Part shown: in pieces, positions 20,537 through 32,115 of the stretch
How the letters are laid out: the number at the start of each line of letters is the position of its first letter
Position numbering within the stretch: the first letter of the stretch is position 1
Source of the DNA: Hermatobates lingyangjiaoensis
Lineage: Eukaryota; Arthropoda; Insecta; Hemiptera; Hermatobatidae
DNA length: 64,000 bases
Reading direction: 5' to 3'
NCBI GenBank assembly: GCA_026182355.1
Contig: JAPFBL010000168.1
Location: forward strand, 261,501-325,500
Position numbers and translations under genes: made by a program
The notes under the pieces: generated by a model
Seen by the model: the letters and a program-made list of their open reading frames with translations, nothing else
Told to the model about the DNA's origin: nothing
The model's database searches: none

Positions 20537-21309
20537 TATTTAATTGTATGATAATGTGATTAAATATTTGTACAAATGTATACAGTACGGGCAAACTATA
20601 ACTAATGGAAAGTACAATCCAAATAATAACACGTCTCTTCGACTGCATTATACTAAGACCAACAAAAAAGAACATTCCCCACTTTTGATGGACTTAATTC
20701 CTTAATTTAATAAACAAATTAAACGGTACTTTGGTGATTATTTCTGTATTCTGTTTAAAAACCAATGGACGGATAGAGAATGTAAGAATATACACTTCCT
20801 ATAAATCAGTCTCATTTTACGTATAATTAATTTTAAGTGAGAACTTTATAAATATCAGACAGTACTAATGCCCAAGTAGACGATGCACTTATAAAATGCA
20901 AATAAAAAAAACTTCATCTGTAGTTAGCTACCGTAATGATAGAGTAAATACAGAAAAAGAAACTAACGATATTATGTCAATAACAACATTTTCTGTAAAT
21001 CTATAAAAGTATGGGACTACACGTAAATAATCTCAAAAAATTGCTTTTCAACATAGTCCGCATGGACCAAATGTCCACAGGAGGGCTAGAAAAATAATAA
21101 TTTAGGAGCCCATGGTACATAATAATTGGTCCGTGCTAAATTTATATACATACATTCTTATAACATAACAGCGATAATATCAATAACGTTGTGACCTGAC
21201 CGTAAGAATAGTCAAACATCAACATTGGTCATAATGCGCTAATATTTTAAAATGTAAGATCATTCAAATTTTTTTTTAAAAAAAGTCTATACACAATTTT
21301 ATAAATATA
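20537..21309. other. unassigned AT-rich sequence
   Basis: Nothing recognised. Confidence 0.35.
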
Positions 21310-21960
21310 CAGGATGGTGCATGACCTTTTGCTAGATGGGAAGGGAAAAAACTGTGATTTGTATATATATTTTTCTATTTTCTAACATTCTTTTTAGGTG
21401 TATTTTGCTGACTTTTGTGCTTATATTTGTGTATATTTTGGGATTTTTTCCTGCTTTACTGTGAAGCAACTCATATGGATAACTAAGAAAGAAGACAGAC
21501 TTAGACCGGAGCTTACTTTTGCAAAAAAAATTTTGGAAGAAAATATGATCCAGTTTTTGAAAAACTGAAAATGTTTTCGATCCTACTGAAGGGTATTTTC
21601 TCTACGATAGTGTTCCATGCTTTTGAGCAAATGAGACACAAAATCTGATAAAAAGCTTTGGGTTTTGATTTCTTTTATCGAACTGAGTGGCCTGGAAATT
21701 CACGAGACTTAAACCCTGCTGAACACGTAACAGCAATTCTGTAAGACAGGGTAGAAGCTCAAATGATCTAAGAAGTCGATACTGATCGCTATGCAAAAGG
21801 CAAGCTTATGAGGCATCTGCAAGACGTGTTGGAAGAACTTGAGTTTGATACTAATCTCTTTGAATCGCTATTTCGATCATATCATTCAAGATTGCAAGCT
21901 GTTCAATACTCACGTGGTTCCCATACAAAATATAAAGCTCTTATAATTTCTTAATTATTG
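21310..21960 (+). pseudogene. Tc1/mariner transposase relic
   Basis: The plus strand gives GFDFFYRTEWPGNSRDLNPA then EH; the 'WPGNS-DLNP-E' motif carries the third acidic residue of the DDE/D catalytic triad in Tc1/mariner transposases. It is followed by TDRYAKGKLMRHLQDVLEEL and LFRSYHSRLQAV, like the family's C-terminus. The region upstream of the motif is broken by stops ('**KALGFD'), and another stop follows AIL. Terminal repeats were not identified. The element is dead. Confidence 0.75.
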
Positions 21961-22380
21961 TAGGTTAAAAAGCTAATGAAATGGTCTCCACATATAAAAA
22001 TTTAGTCGAATAAATAACGCATTTCGAACACGTAATGTTCTTTCTCAGACATTAACTAAAAAATACATTGTTATCAGAGAGTTATCTATAGTACAAAGTA
22101 AATATAGTACAAAATAAAAATAAAAAAAGGAAGAGAGTACGAACCTAAAGATGAATGTCAGTGGTACAACTGACTGGGAATAGGATGGACTTGGGTACGG
22201 TAGAATTTCTTAATTTTTTCAGTAATGTGTCAATGAAATACACTTTTCTGTACAACCAAACGTTGTCTTAAACGTTACCAAACGTTACGCGCCGTAAAAT
22301 AAATTCCTTGTGGTGAAGATGTAATATTTTTTTCTCATTATCATATGTAAATACCACACAATAACTGCTTATATAGCTCG
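21961..22380. mobile_element. PLE-type module, family 5 (minus) and family tail
   Basis: The minus strand of 22,019-22,048 reads CTGAGAA, A, GAACA-TTACG-TGTTC, GAAATGCG: a 5-bp hairpin with a decayed CTGANGA. 'gtctccacatataaaaattt' and 'cattatcatatgtaaatacc' match other family-5 borders (6600-6850, 29,935-30,000). Confidence 0.5.
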
Positions 22381-22440
22381 TTAGAAATTATATTTTATTG
22401 GTATGAATATTTATTACTTCAAGAAGCAATCAGATTAACA

Positions 22441-22745
22441 GGGAGCTATGTTAGCACAATGGTAAGAAGCTCATCTCTGGACAAATAGAACTAGAGTTCA
22501 ATACTCATTCTGGACCTCAATTTATTCATGAAGAAGATGAATAAATCTGAACGCGTCATCTCTCGGAGACGACGTTAAAGAGTCGTTCCCGAGTCTGCAC
22601 AATGTCAAGTAGTACTCGCTGACTTACGCAAAATTTAAGATTCCCAATGTAGAATGAGCAGGTAATGTGAATGCCAAATAATAAATCAGCCACAATTTTC
22701 TCCTTTAGAAATTTCACCACTACTAAAAGGTGAAAGCCTTTGGAA
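22441..22745 (+). mobile_element. tRNA-derived SINE, subfamily C
   Basis: Degenerate box A (GTTAGCACAATGG), box B (GAGTTCAATACTC), SINE body, and the tail 'gccaaataataaatcagcca'. Strongly diverged. Confidence 0.75.
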
Positions 22746-23250
22746 AACAAAAAAATAATTACGTAACACTGTATCTAAATTGTTCAAAGTGGACAAATTG
22801 TTCAATTTTTATCCATATTCTTATATTGTTTGGCAAATGCATATAGCGTTCTCTAAAGAAATAGCTGGTTTATCTTGGTTCGCCTATGTTCGCTAAAAGA
22901 CAAACAAAAATAGCCTTTGTTTCCTTGCAGCCTTTCTGGTCTGACTAGGCTAGAGTCTACCCATTCTATTCTGGTATCCCCAGCTGCACTACCACTTCCA
23001 TGCTGGTCCATAGTTCGTTGGTTTCTTCAAACTTCATATCTTTGAAGTCAAAAATATTTATCTTTATTTACATTTAAATTTAAAAATATTTGATTGATTA
23101 TCAACGCCCTCCTTTTATTTTGTTCTAGGGATGGAATGCGTGGTTCATTTATTTTTTTTCCTCCAAAGTAGTACCTCTACTCGGAGGGAGTTTATTGTAA
23201 TATTTGCACATGCTCCATTTTTTATACTACATGTGTACAATATTATTCCA
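22746..23250. other. unassigned sequence
   Basis: Nothing recognised except a possible SINE-C-tail-like piece near 23,140. Confidence 0.3.
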
Positions 23251-23535
23251 CTATGGTGCATTTATTATTCAACACCCATTTTATGAGCGAGCCACGTTAG
23301 CAGGTTAATTCTCCATCAAAAGCCCTAAATTTTACCTAACTCTAATTTATTTAGAGTATAAATCATTAACAAGAACTTGACATTGACAGACCTGGGACTG
23401 ACGGTTAAACGTCCGCTCCGAAGAACGATGCGCTCATATTTTTCATCTCTTACATGAAAAAATCAAAGTTCAGACTGAGACTCGTACTCATATCTACCAG
23501 CCCAGAAGCTAATGGGCTACCCTGGCCCCAAATTT
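23251..23535 (-). mobile_element. tRNA-derived SINE, subfamily C
   Basis: Minus-strand copy ending in the head 'tttggggccagggtagccca ttagc'. The body motifs are recognisable but eroded. Confidence 0.75.
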
Positions 23536-24183
23536 TAAAAAATTCTAATGTATAAGAAATCGCGTATTGTCATTTATTTTAAGAAGTAATCCTGGTGTGC
23601 TTGCTACTAATGAACCAATCAGATATTTATTTTATTTTTTTTTTAATTCTAATCTTCCAAATAGCTAAAATATATCAACAAAAACCAATTCAAGTATTAT
23701 TCGATAAAGTAAGTGGAAGAAAAATAAAAAATGAAAATATGGAGTCGAAGTAAATAAAGGTGCTGTTATCGCAACAGTAAAGGTAGTGTTTATAAAAGTT
23801 AATCATCAAATCATATCATTTTATGTTATATTTGATCGATTAATAAGCTTAAGTAATGTATATTAATCGTATTTATTTTAATATTAAACTTAGGTCATTT
23901 TAAATTACACTTGGATATTTAAATTAAACTTGAACTATTTTAATTAAGCTTGGAATATTTTAAATGAAACTTGGATTATTTTAAATTAACCCGAAAAAGT
24001 TGTATTGCGCTCTAAGAGTTGGATATGGTCAGAAACCCGGAGAGAGCAGGCGATAAGAGGCAAGAACTTCACATATTGACTGCGTTATCCAGCTGTTGTG
24101 AATATAATAAAGTGTCAAACATGACATTTTTACTAAACTGCCAAACCATTTCTTCAGTTTTATTTTGTACCAGGTACTCCAGA
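23536..24183. other. AT-rich sequence with short internal repeats
   Basis: 23,890-23,995 contains four diverged units of about 30 bp ('aaattaaacttgga' type). No gene recognised. Confidence 0.4.
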
Positions 24184-24566
24184 GGTAAGATCCTAAGGCC
24201 GAGTCCGAGCCCGAGATTAGGGTTGGGTCGGGCCCAAAATGTAAATTATTATGTTCGAGTCAGGTCTAGTGGATCGTGGGCTTCTCTTTCGCTAACTTTT
24301 TTTTTAAATAAATATATATTTATATGTTACGTATACTAAAGCGATAAATGGATATTAAACTATTAAACTAAGGCATATTTGTTAAAAATAAATAATTTGA
24401 ATTAAACAGATGAACGAGATGTTACTGTTGGAGTTGGTATAAACTCCAATATATACCCGACCGGGCTCAGCCCTAATCGGGTTTGGGTACGTCAGATTTA
24501 GGTAGGGTCGGGCGAGCCTGTGTGGGTCGGGCTGCATTTTTTAGGCCCGAACTTTCCTCTACCCAG
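24184..24566. mobile_element. GC-rich CGGGTCGGG-type repeat
   Basis: GC-rich ends ('cgagcccgagattagggttg', 'gggtcgggctgc', 'aggcccgaactttcc') surround an AT-rich core. The ends are partly inverted relative to each other (gggcccaaaat against attttttaggccc). It looks like a non-autonomous DNA element, but I could not define exact TIRs or a duplication. Confidence 0.45.
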
Positions 24567-26301
24567 CTTGTCTTAAAAACAGAAATAAATCACAAAGTTA
24601 ACAAATATAAATTAAATATTTCTCAAGTAGAAATATCTGTTTTTCATTTTTTTTTTGTAAACTAATTTTTTTTTTTAGCTGCACTAGCAGGGAGAGCTTT
24701 AGGAAGGAGAGTACAAGATAAACAGTCGGTCTGTGACATCAGCTGTAAGCCTCTTAAGGAGCCCAAATCTCTTTTCTGACTTCAACCTTCTCTTCTATTC
24801 TCTTTATTTATTCCCTGAAAGCTTTGCCAGGTATGGATCAGTCTCACAATGATTTAGCTTGATTGTTTTATTTTCTCAAACCAATAAGTTCTACGCCAAA
24901 AAAAAACTCACTCCAGATAAATTTTCATCACTTCCTAGGTGATATACCTGCAGGTACTATTTTTGACAATATCATTCATTTCAAACGATGTATTTTTTTA
25001 TAATTAATTATTTTCAAATATTTATAATTTTACTTATTACAATAAACATGTATTATTAATCATATTTTTAAAATAAATGTATTCCTATAAAAAACATAGC
25101 TTTGCCTCTAAGATTTTAAAAACAATGGTAAACAAATCTGAAAAATAAAACAAAAAATAATTAACATTTCTCTTTTTAATAAAAAGATAAGTATAAAAAT
25201 AAAAATATCCCTTGAAATAATAAAAAATTAGTTAATTTTTTATCATACTATACTAAGGTAAAGGATAATCTAAATGAAAACTCCTAAGTTCCAAGATTGA
25301 CCAAAAACGAAGTCAGGCAAATTGATTCACTTAAAATCCTTTTTTTTTCAGACTAATAAACAATGTTAATAAAATTATATTTGTAACTTCAGTTATATAT
25401 TTCTTTTTTGTTTTCTTTAATATTAACAAGGACACGATGTTATTCAGAGGTGTATCTATAACAATTTTATAGACGAATGCTATTATTTACAGTTGGGGCG
25501 GTAAGTGGGTGGGTTGTTTTCTTCTTGCTTGTGGGGACGCAACAGAAAGTAATTGAGAAGCACTAACTTATAGCACTGTTGAGTGTAAACTGCTCCAAAT
25601 TTGTCCAGTATAAACCAGTATTGTGCGAAAGGTTTGACATTAATCTAAAGAAAAGAGTAGTTAAAAGAAGATTTTGTTCATATATCTCTGTCTTCAATAC
25701 CGAGTAATACATGCGATTTCACTTGCCCTTCATCCCCTACATATGAAACAGATACAGGATTGGGACTCTTGTAAACCTGGCGTGGATGCGAAAGAGCGCC
25801 CTCTCATGTACCTCTTTAAATGGATTTATTCCGAGCAAGTTAACTGTCTCCTTCTTTCTCCCTTCCCAATTCAGTCTGCTTTCCAACAAGTAACAATATC
25901 ATAATAACGACTCCTTCCTGTATAATTTACTTATCATTATTCTATACTTTATTAACGAAAAAAAAAACGTTTGCACTTTTTCTATAACAATAAAACATCA
26001 TTTTTGCTATAGTTTTTTTTTTATTTAAACTTTAACAAATAAACGACCATTTAAGAAAAAAAAAATGAAGACTAAAGTTTAAGACTTAAAAGTTATAAAA
26101 GGTAATAAAAGGAGGCAGTTTTATCTGGAGTCTTTCTAAACGGCTATTAAAAGCGTTATGAGCTCAGACAATGATGTATGAGCTATGAATCTCTGACTTG
26201 CGAATATTCTTTCTTTCTTAAAATCTTAGAAATCTCTATAAAACAGACCCTGCTTTCAAATCAAATACTATTTTCTAACTCCCTGTCTTACTCTTCCTCA
26301 T

Positions 26302-26306
<5 letters not shown>
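24567..26306. other. unassigned AT-rich sequence
   Basis: No supported gene. 'ttgagaagcact' near 25,554 resembles a hAT terminus, but no partner was found. The frame at 25,674-25,904 is not recognised. Confidence 0.35.
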
Positions 26307-26348
<42 letters not shown>

Positions 26349-26360
26349 CTCTCTCTCTTC
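26307..26360. repeat. (CT)n microsatellite
   Basis: About 27 CT units with one CG interruption; it generates a spurious poly-Leu/Ser frame. Confidence 0.97.
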
Positions 26361-26632
26361 TATATCTCCATAAAAATTTAATATATATATATAATATATA
26401 TATCTATTTATTGACAACAAGAACCATAGGCCTCACTAATATGAAATGTAATCGGTAAATTAATTGGATTTTTTATTATTTTTCATACAACGTTGAGAAA
26501 TAAACTGACTGATTATATACACACATACGTATATATTTGTAAAATTAAAAAAATAAATACATATACACATATATATGTAAAAGTAAAATATATACATACA
26601 TATATTATACACATATATATATTAACAATTCA

Positions 26633-26821
26633 TTTTCATATTGTTTATATGTTAGATGTTGATATGTGATTTCTTATTATCCTTTGTTTGTAGACCTATG
26701 AAAAAGGTTTTAAAAAAACCCAAAACGAGATTTTGATTGGCAATGATTTTGATTTGATGGCAATGAGATTTTGATTTTTGAACCTAGAAAATTTGACCAA
26801 ATCCCAATCAGATAACACACC

Positions 26822-26830
<9 letters not shown>
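26633..26830 (+). mobile_element. PLE-type module, family 3, with acceptor-like tract
   Basis: 'ttgtttatatgttagatg' and a T-rich tract ending TTTGTAG precede CCTATGAAAAAGG, then TTTTAAAAAAACC. This mirrors 2396-2490. Later 'ccaatcagataacacaccta' parallels 37,735-37,775. The GAAACGTTGG part is diverged here. Confidence 0.5.

Positions 26831-26871
<41 letters not shown>
26822..26871. repeat. (TA)n microsatellite
   Basis: About 25 TA units between a family-3 and a family-2 module. Confidence 0.97.
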
Positions 26872-26873
<2 letters not shown>

Positions 26874-26990
26874 GAAGAAAGACAACATATAGAAGAAGCG
26901 AAAAACTTACTGGATCGATATTTCGAACTCAAGTTCGTCGTCAGGAAGAGAGTAGAAGGGATGAAGAAGAGGTACGTGCGTTCACTATAT
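26872..26990 (-). mobile_element. PLE-type module, family 2
   Basis: Minus strand: TTC, CTGACGA, C, GAAC-TTGA-GTTC, GAAATATC, GATCCAGTAAGTT (26,914-26,944). Stem II is intact, and GTAAGT is a good donor-like sequence 7 bases after the palindrome. Confidence 0.6.
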
Positions 26991-27621
26991 ATATATAACC
27001 TTCCCTATTAATTCTTACTTTCATTCAACTCTCTTATTTTAATACATTTTCTTGTCCTTTAATAATATTTTATCCTTCATTTACTTTAATATTCTTAATC
27101 TATTTATTCTCTATTAGTCCAGTTATACCGTTGACCTTTCAACTCTTTTATTCTAACCGCTTGTTTATTGTTCATTATTGACCTTTGACCTTTTCTTTAT
27201 ATTAACCTGTACTATCCTTTTAATCTATTTATAGCAATGTCTAAGCATGAGTCATCGATTTTAATTTAACATGTCACTTGGCCTTTCTTGAATTTCTTGG
27301 ACTTTCAACTCTTTTATTCTAACCGCTTGTTTCTTCTTCATTATTCACCTTTGACCTTCTCTTTATATTAACCTATACTAATCCTTTTAATCTATTAATA
27401 GCAATGACTAAGCATGAGTCATCGATTTTAATTTAACATGTCACTTGGCCTTTCTTGAATTTCTTGGACTTTCAACTCTTTCATTCTAACCGCTTGTTTC
27501 TTGTTCATTATTCACCTTTGACCTTCTCTTTATATTAACCTATACTAATCCTTTTAATCTATTAATAGCAACGACTAAGCACGAGTCATCGATTTTAATT
27601 TAACATGTCACTTGGTCAACT
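26991..27621 (+). repeat. 166-bp tandem repeat, about three copies, in PLE-associated sequence
   Basis: Units start at about 27,137, 27,303 and 27,470 with 'tttcaactctttta ttctaa' and share 'aatgactaagcatgagtcat'. The leader at 26,991-27,060 matches the minus strand of 1-100, and unit pieces match 18,290-18,350 inverted. It abuts a family-1 module, as a 3' UTR would. Confidence 0.85.
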
Positions 27622-27735
27622 CCTTTTCAACCGTAACAAGTGGTCTTCGTCAGAGTCAAAAAACCCAACCGAAACACTAGATGCAGAAAACATCTAGTGA
27701 GGGGTTGAGAAGAGTGGGAGGAAAGAGTCGATATG
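27622..27735 (-). mobile_element. PLE-type module, family 1, 3'-truncated
   Basis: Minus strand: 'gtgtttcggttgggtttttt', GACT, CTGACGA, AGACCA-loop-CGGT, TGAAA, where it is joined to the tandem repeat. The palindrome and 3' half of stem I are lost. 'cctcactagatgttttctg' lies upstream, as in 34,860. Confidence 0.6.
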
Positions 27736-27774
27736 AGTCACACTAACGGGTTAGTTTTATACACATATATACAT

Positions 27775-27970
27775 ATATTGATAATAGTATTGACCGTGGA
27801 ATAGAAAGAAACCTAAAGTTTATCAGGACTCTGTCAGTTCTTCAGGTTCAAATTAAATTCCCATTGCCAACGTTTCGTTTTTTATTTCAAAACTTTTTCA
27901 TGAGCAAAAGTAGAAAATTTTGAAACAGAAAAACAAAGTACTACATTACAAGTTATTTTATAAAGAAAAA
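27775..27970 (-). mobile_element. PLE-type module, family 3
   Basis: 'aaactaaagtttatcaggac'-type sequence, 'gttcttcaggttcaaattaa' and 'attgccaacgtttcg' as in 55,740-55,975. The 5' part carries the 'tttttcatgagcaaaagtag' segment corresponding to CTATGAAAAA. Confidence 0.6.
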
Positions 27971-28394
27971 TAGTGTGTGAATTTCAACAAGAACTGTCTA
28001 GTTTGAATGAAGAAGTGTCGGACGCGCAGTCTGATTGGTCCCGAACTAGTGTGTTGCCAATGGCGGTCGTTGTACGAGACCAAAGGATTGAAATAACGGA
28101 CCTGATGTGTTAATTTCGTACATAATTTTGTTGTATTCATTTTCTGGATAGAGTTGCACACGTTTTTAAGCCCAAATATAAATCAAGTTGTCATAAAACA
28201 CCAAACTTAAATTCCGTATAAATGTATTTTGTAATTTATCATTAAATAAACATTTTATTTGTTTTTTAATGCTCTTTTAGTTTACATTCTATAAATATTA
28301 TTATCGTCTGCTATTTTTACAAAATATATTGTATTATAGGTATAAAAATTAATTGACTATGTTTTTTAATTTAACTAATTGTTAGTGTGCTGCC
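27971..28394. other. unassigned sequence
   Basis: 27,990-28,110 is less AT-rich, but no gene was recognised. Confidence 0.35.
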
Positions 28395-28409
28395 AAGTTT
28401 TTAAATTAT

Positions 28410-29189
28410 AATGGACAGGCTTCCTACAGTGCCTTACAGTTTTAGGACTATCCTAGTGCTGCTATGAACTCGGTCGTCTCCCTCCGAAGAGGGTAATGCC
28501 CGTTACCCTGGGACCAGGGCTTGCTACTAGTAGTTTATCGAACCCCATCAGGGCCTCATTGTAAGGAGCCTTTAGTACCGAAGTGCACGACTCATACAGA
28601 GAGATTACAAATCTCTCGTTGGCTAAACACCACCTGTATTGGCTAGTTCTGAGAGCATCTAAGGTCTTTGGCTAACTTCCACCTGTAGTGAACATAAATG
28701 GGCTCGCAGGATGGTATCTAATCGTCCCCACTCTGAGATCCCGTCAAGAGCTCTAGCCTGTACCAGAGAAGTATCAGTTGTCCAGTCCAATCAGCTGAGT
28801 TCAATGCTCGTTCCCATAAGTAATGGTTTGGGGTTTTAGCCTCGCCGGTATGCCAAGCAGGCATCCTCCCGAGAAGTTACTGCATGCTTTGCAACCACAA
28901 GGGTTTACCCAACTTGGGTAAACAATCAACCAACTTGAGAACCAAAAGCCACTACGAATCCAACCTCAGTTGGCCAGATGGCGAGATAACCCCTCCATGG
29001 GCCCCCACCACCCCTTGTACCAACTTATTTTAAGAAAATTCCGATCGAACTCCAAACCAAACGTCCTACTGAACCTGCTCAATTACAAGCAAGGTCAGTA
29101 TCCTCTTTAGCCCGAGATTCAAAGAACCTGTGGAATATATAAGCCGATGCAGCTTGTAGTAGAGCTGCATGGCCCCACTAGGGGCGGTC
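28410..29189. mobile_element. 780-bp GC-rich insertion with 15-bp target duplication
   Basis: aagtttttaaattat occurs at 28,395-28,409 and again at 29,190-29,204, directly bordering a block of roughly even base composition in a very AT-rich setting. A long duplication without TIRs suggests target-primed reverse transcription. There is no poly-A and no long frame; the sequence is not a recognised rRNA, SINE or LINE. It could be a LINE 5'/3' UTR deletion derivative or a retrocopy of a structured transcript. Confidence 0.7.
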
Positions 29190-29204
29190 AAGTTTTTAAA
29201 TTAT

Positions 29205-29260
29205 TAGAAGTGTGCCGTGACGAAAAAAAAGTGGAGAATCACTACTCTATATAGTATAAA
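29205..29260. mobile_element. hAT-type MITE end (interrupted)
   Basis: Joined to 28,380-28,409 the flanks read 'gtgtgctgccaag...gtgtgccgtgacg' and then 'gtggagaatcactac', resembling the 3' end of a hAT MITE (GAGAAxCACTG). The left terminus was not found. Confidence 0.35.
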
Positions 29261-29915
29261 GAAAAAAACTAGTAGACTCGATTTGCATGTCAAAAAACCG
29301 AAACATGGAAATGTTTCATTTCACTTAAAATCCATTATCGAAGCCTTTAGCAAGTAAGGCGTGACCATTTAACATTGCATGTTAGAAAACTTATATAACA
29401 GGGTAAAGCTTTTTAACAACTGATAACTAACTTTAAATTAATCTTTTATTAATTCAGTTGGGTCTACTTTTTCCTATAGAAAGGAAACCATAAATGCCTC
29501 AGTATATGATTAAATTTGTTTCTTTCCATCATTTTAATTCTAAAATATTCTAACTGAATAACATTTATTACAATACCAATGGAAATTCATTATCTCTTTT
29601 TGTATTTTTAATTGACGCGCGGTAAAATAAACAACCACATTCGATATGCTTAAAATCAAAATATGTCGCATTGTTTTAAAAATATACCTCTATATTTCCT
29701 ATTTTTTTGACACAGATAGCTTTGGAACTCATTTATTGTCAGGAGCAAATTAAATTGATTTTGTAGTGACATGAAATTAGTTCCTTCGACTGACCATACA
29801 GATAAAATTGAAAACCGATACAAATAAATCAAACGAGCTTCAAAATAAATAGTATCTAAATAATTAGGAAGTATATATTATTTCTATAAAAATTAAGATA
29901 ACATTGACCATTGTA
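29261..29915. other. unassigned AT-rich sequence
   Basis: Nothing recognised. Confidence 0.35.
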
Positions 29916-30010
29916 GGGTAAAAATCTTTTTTATATGTGGAGACCATTTCATTAGATTTTTACCCTACAATGAGTAAATACGACATAATAACTGATTGCA
30001 CTACATTAGA
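29916..30010. repeat. family-5 tail with small hairpin
   Basis: gtagggtaaaaatc and gattttaccctac-type arms flank 'atatgtggagaccatttcat', followed by 'aatgagtaaatac' and 'ataactgattgca'. This is the distal end of the family-5 module, without its core. Confidence 0.55.
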
Positions 30011-30879
30011 AATAACATTGACCAGGTTAAGATGGCAAGGAAGCCAGCGAGCAATTCACAGAGAGTTCAATTACCGTCTTCCATAACAATATAATATAAA
30101 ATAATTTTCAATTTGTTCTTGAAAACAGTGGTTTTCTTTCAAATTGTAATTTCAACGATATTTTGTTTAATTTAATGCCATGATTGTCATTTTGCTTCAT
30201 ATATTCTTTGTTTGCCAATATCAAATAAACGTCTCTTGTGTGGCTTTATGTGTCTGTTTACGGCAATAATTGGAAATTTCAATTATTTGTATGACCAAAA
30301 ATTGACGATTATTTGTATTAAAAAAAAAGCGATTAAAATTGAATTTCAATTAAAATAAATGATCAAAGGAGCGTAAACAGACATGTATGTGTGTGTGTGT
30401 GTGTGTGTGTGCGTGTGTTTGCATCTGTATCTGTATATATTTGTATGCTTGAAAAATATATAAATAATTTTGTGCAATGAAAATTCTGTGAAAAAATTCT
30501 CTGAGAGATTTATCATATCTTTTTCATATCATTGTGAAAAAAATATCTTTCACAATAATATGAAATAACTGCATTCTTGTTTAATATATTTATTTGATAT
30601 GCTTTATCATATATTTTTTTATTTATATGCTTTATTTTAGTTTTTTTTCTTATTTATTATTTTTTTTTTCACTCAACCGTCTCTAAGGTTAGAACACTGC
30701 ATGTACTGAAAGGTGGGAAGAAGAATAGGATAACGGCCATATGGAAAGAAAACAAGGTAATATTTTCGGACCATACACACCAGAAAGACGCTAAATATTT
30801 TACCTGTGGACTACAGACTGATTGGATATTGTATGACTGAACAGTACCTAAAAAGATTTCACATTATTGAAAATTTAAG
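30011..30879. other. AT-rich sequence with (GT)n
   Basis: (GT)n at about 30,386-30,412. No supported gene. Confidence 0.45.
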
Positions 30880-31803
30880 TTGTACATGTAACGGACTTAC
30901 CAGGGTTACTATCCCTTGGTTTTTTTTTTCCCCCAAATCTTGGGATTTCTATCCTGATCTTAAGATCTTAAAATATGTTTCAATAATATGCCGAAATTTT
31001 AGGATTTTTGAATGGTAGCTGTTTTTTTATCTACTTTTATATAATTTCCACTTAATTATATTACTAACATGAATGTACTTTCTTTCTTAATAATAGTTCA
31101 ATTTAATAACAAATATACAATAAATTTAATCGCTTCATCTTCCTGACTCGTCTTATACTCGTGTTAAATATGTTCACCTTGCATTTAGTCAATGAGACAC
31201 TTGTGTTTCATACATCAGTATCTTGAGGTTTCAATTCTGTGAATTTTCAAAAACTTCTATAAATATCAAGAGAATGATATAAATACTTATTCGATTACTT
31301 GATACAATATGTTTTTATAGAATTTTATAGTGGTTGCTGGCAAAGTTATTAATGGCTTTGCTGCCACTATCGGCTGCCTCAGACAACAGTACATAATATA
31401 CAATGTACAAAATTGTTTAACCTGAAAGTCTACAGAATTTCTAGTAAAACAAATTAAAAATATCATTGTTTATAGAAGATACGAAAAGAGGATAGGTGAA
31501 GATAGACAAAGAAACAACACCGTCATTCTCTCTGCAAATGACCATGAATAAAGTGGACATTAAAAATGTGACTTTTGTGAAGAAATTTTGTATTTTGCGT
31601 ATGTTATGCATCTTGGGATATTTATTTAAATCTTGGGAATTACATAGGCTAAATCTTGGGATGCCGTTAAATTTTCAGTGGCAGTACTGGGACTTACTGA
31701 CATGGTATCAGTTATATACCACTTTCCACTATTGGATCCATACCGACGAAACTTAATTCTAACTACCACGACTACAGAACAGAACTGGCCAATAGAACAA
31801 CAA
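30880..31803. other. unassigned sequence with CTTGGGAT motifs
   Basis: 'atcttgggat' recurs near 30,937, 31,608, 31,632 and 31,653. The frames at 30,806-31,018 and 31,496-31,893 carry no family motif. It may be a decayed repeat; I cannot assign it. Confidence 0.3.
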
Positions 31804-31987
31804 ACATTAACACCACACTACCCCTTGCCTTATTTTAAACAATTTTTGGGTAAAACAAATTTGGATTTCTTTTTAGCTAATAAACATATTTAATAAACAT
31901 TAACACCACTCTACCCCTTGCCTTATTTTAAACAATTTTTGGGTAAAACAAATTTGGATTTCTGTTTAGCTAATAAACATATTTAAT
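31804..31987 (+). repeat. two tandem 93-bp units
   Basis: Copies 31,804-31,896 and 31,897-31,987 are nearly identical ('ctaccccttgccttatttta'). Confidence 0.92.
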
Positions 31988-32115
31988 GGTAATTTTATTT
32001 TAATACCCGAAAATTTATAGATTAAAACAAAAAATTATATATATATTAACACCATTAATGTATAAAACTATTTTCGTTTCTTATTTTAGTTTAGTCATTT
32101 AGGTATACATTATGA
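31988..32115 (+). repeat. ~130-bp direct repeat, copy 1
   Basis: Shares 'attaacaccattaatgtata' and 'aaactattttcgttt' with 33,893-34,028 in the same orientation, 1.9 kb apart. They may be short LTR-like ends or an ancient duplication. Confidence 0.75.

Noticed and set aside
25540..25570. hAT MITE end (TTGAGAAGCACT)
   Set aside because: No matching opposite terminus or 8-bp duplication was found.
28410..29189. rRNA or rDNA-derived insertion
   Set aside because: GC-richer, but I could not match any conserved rRNA block.
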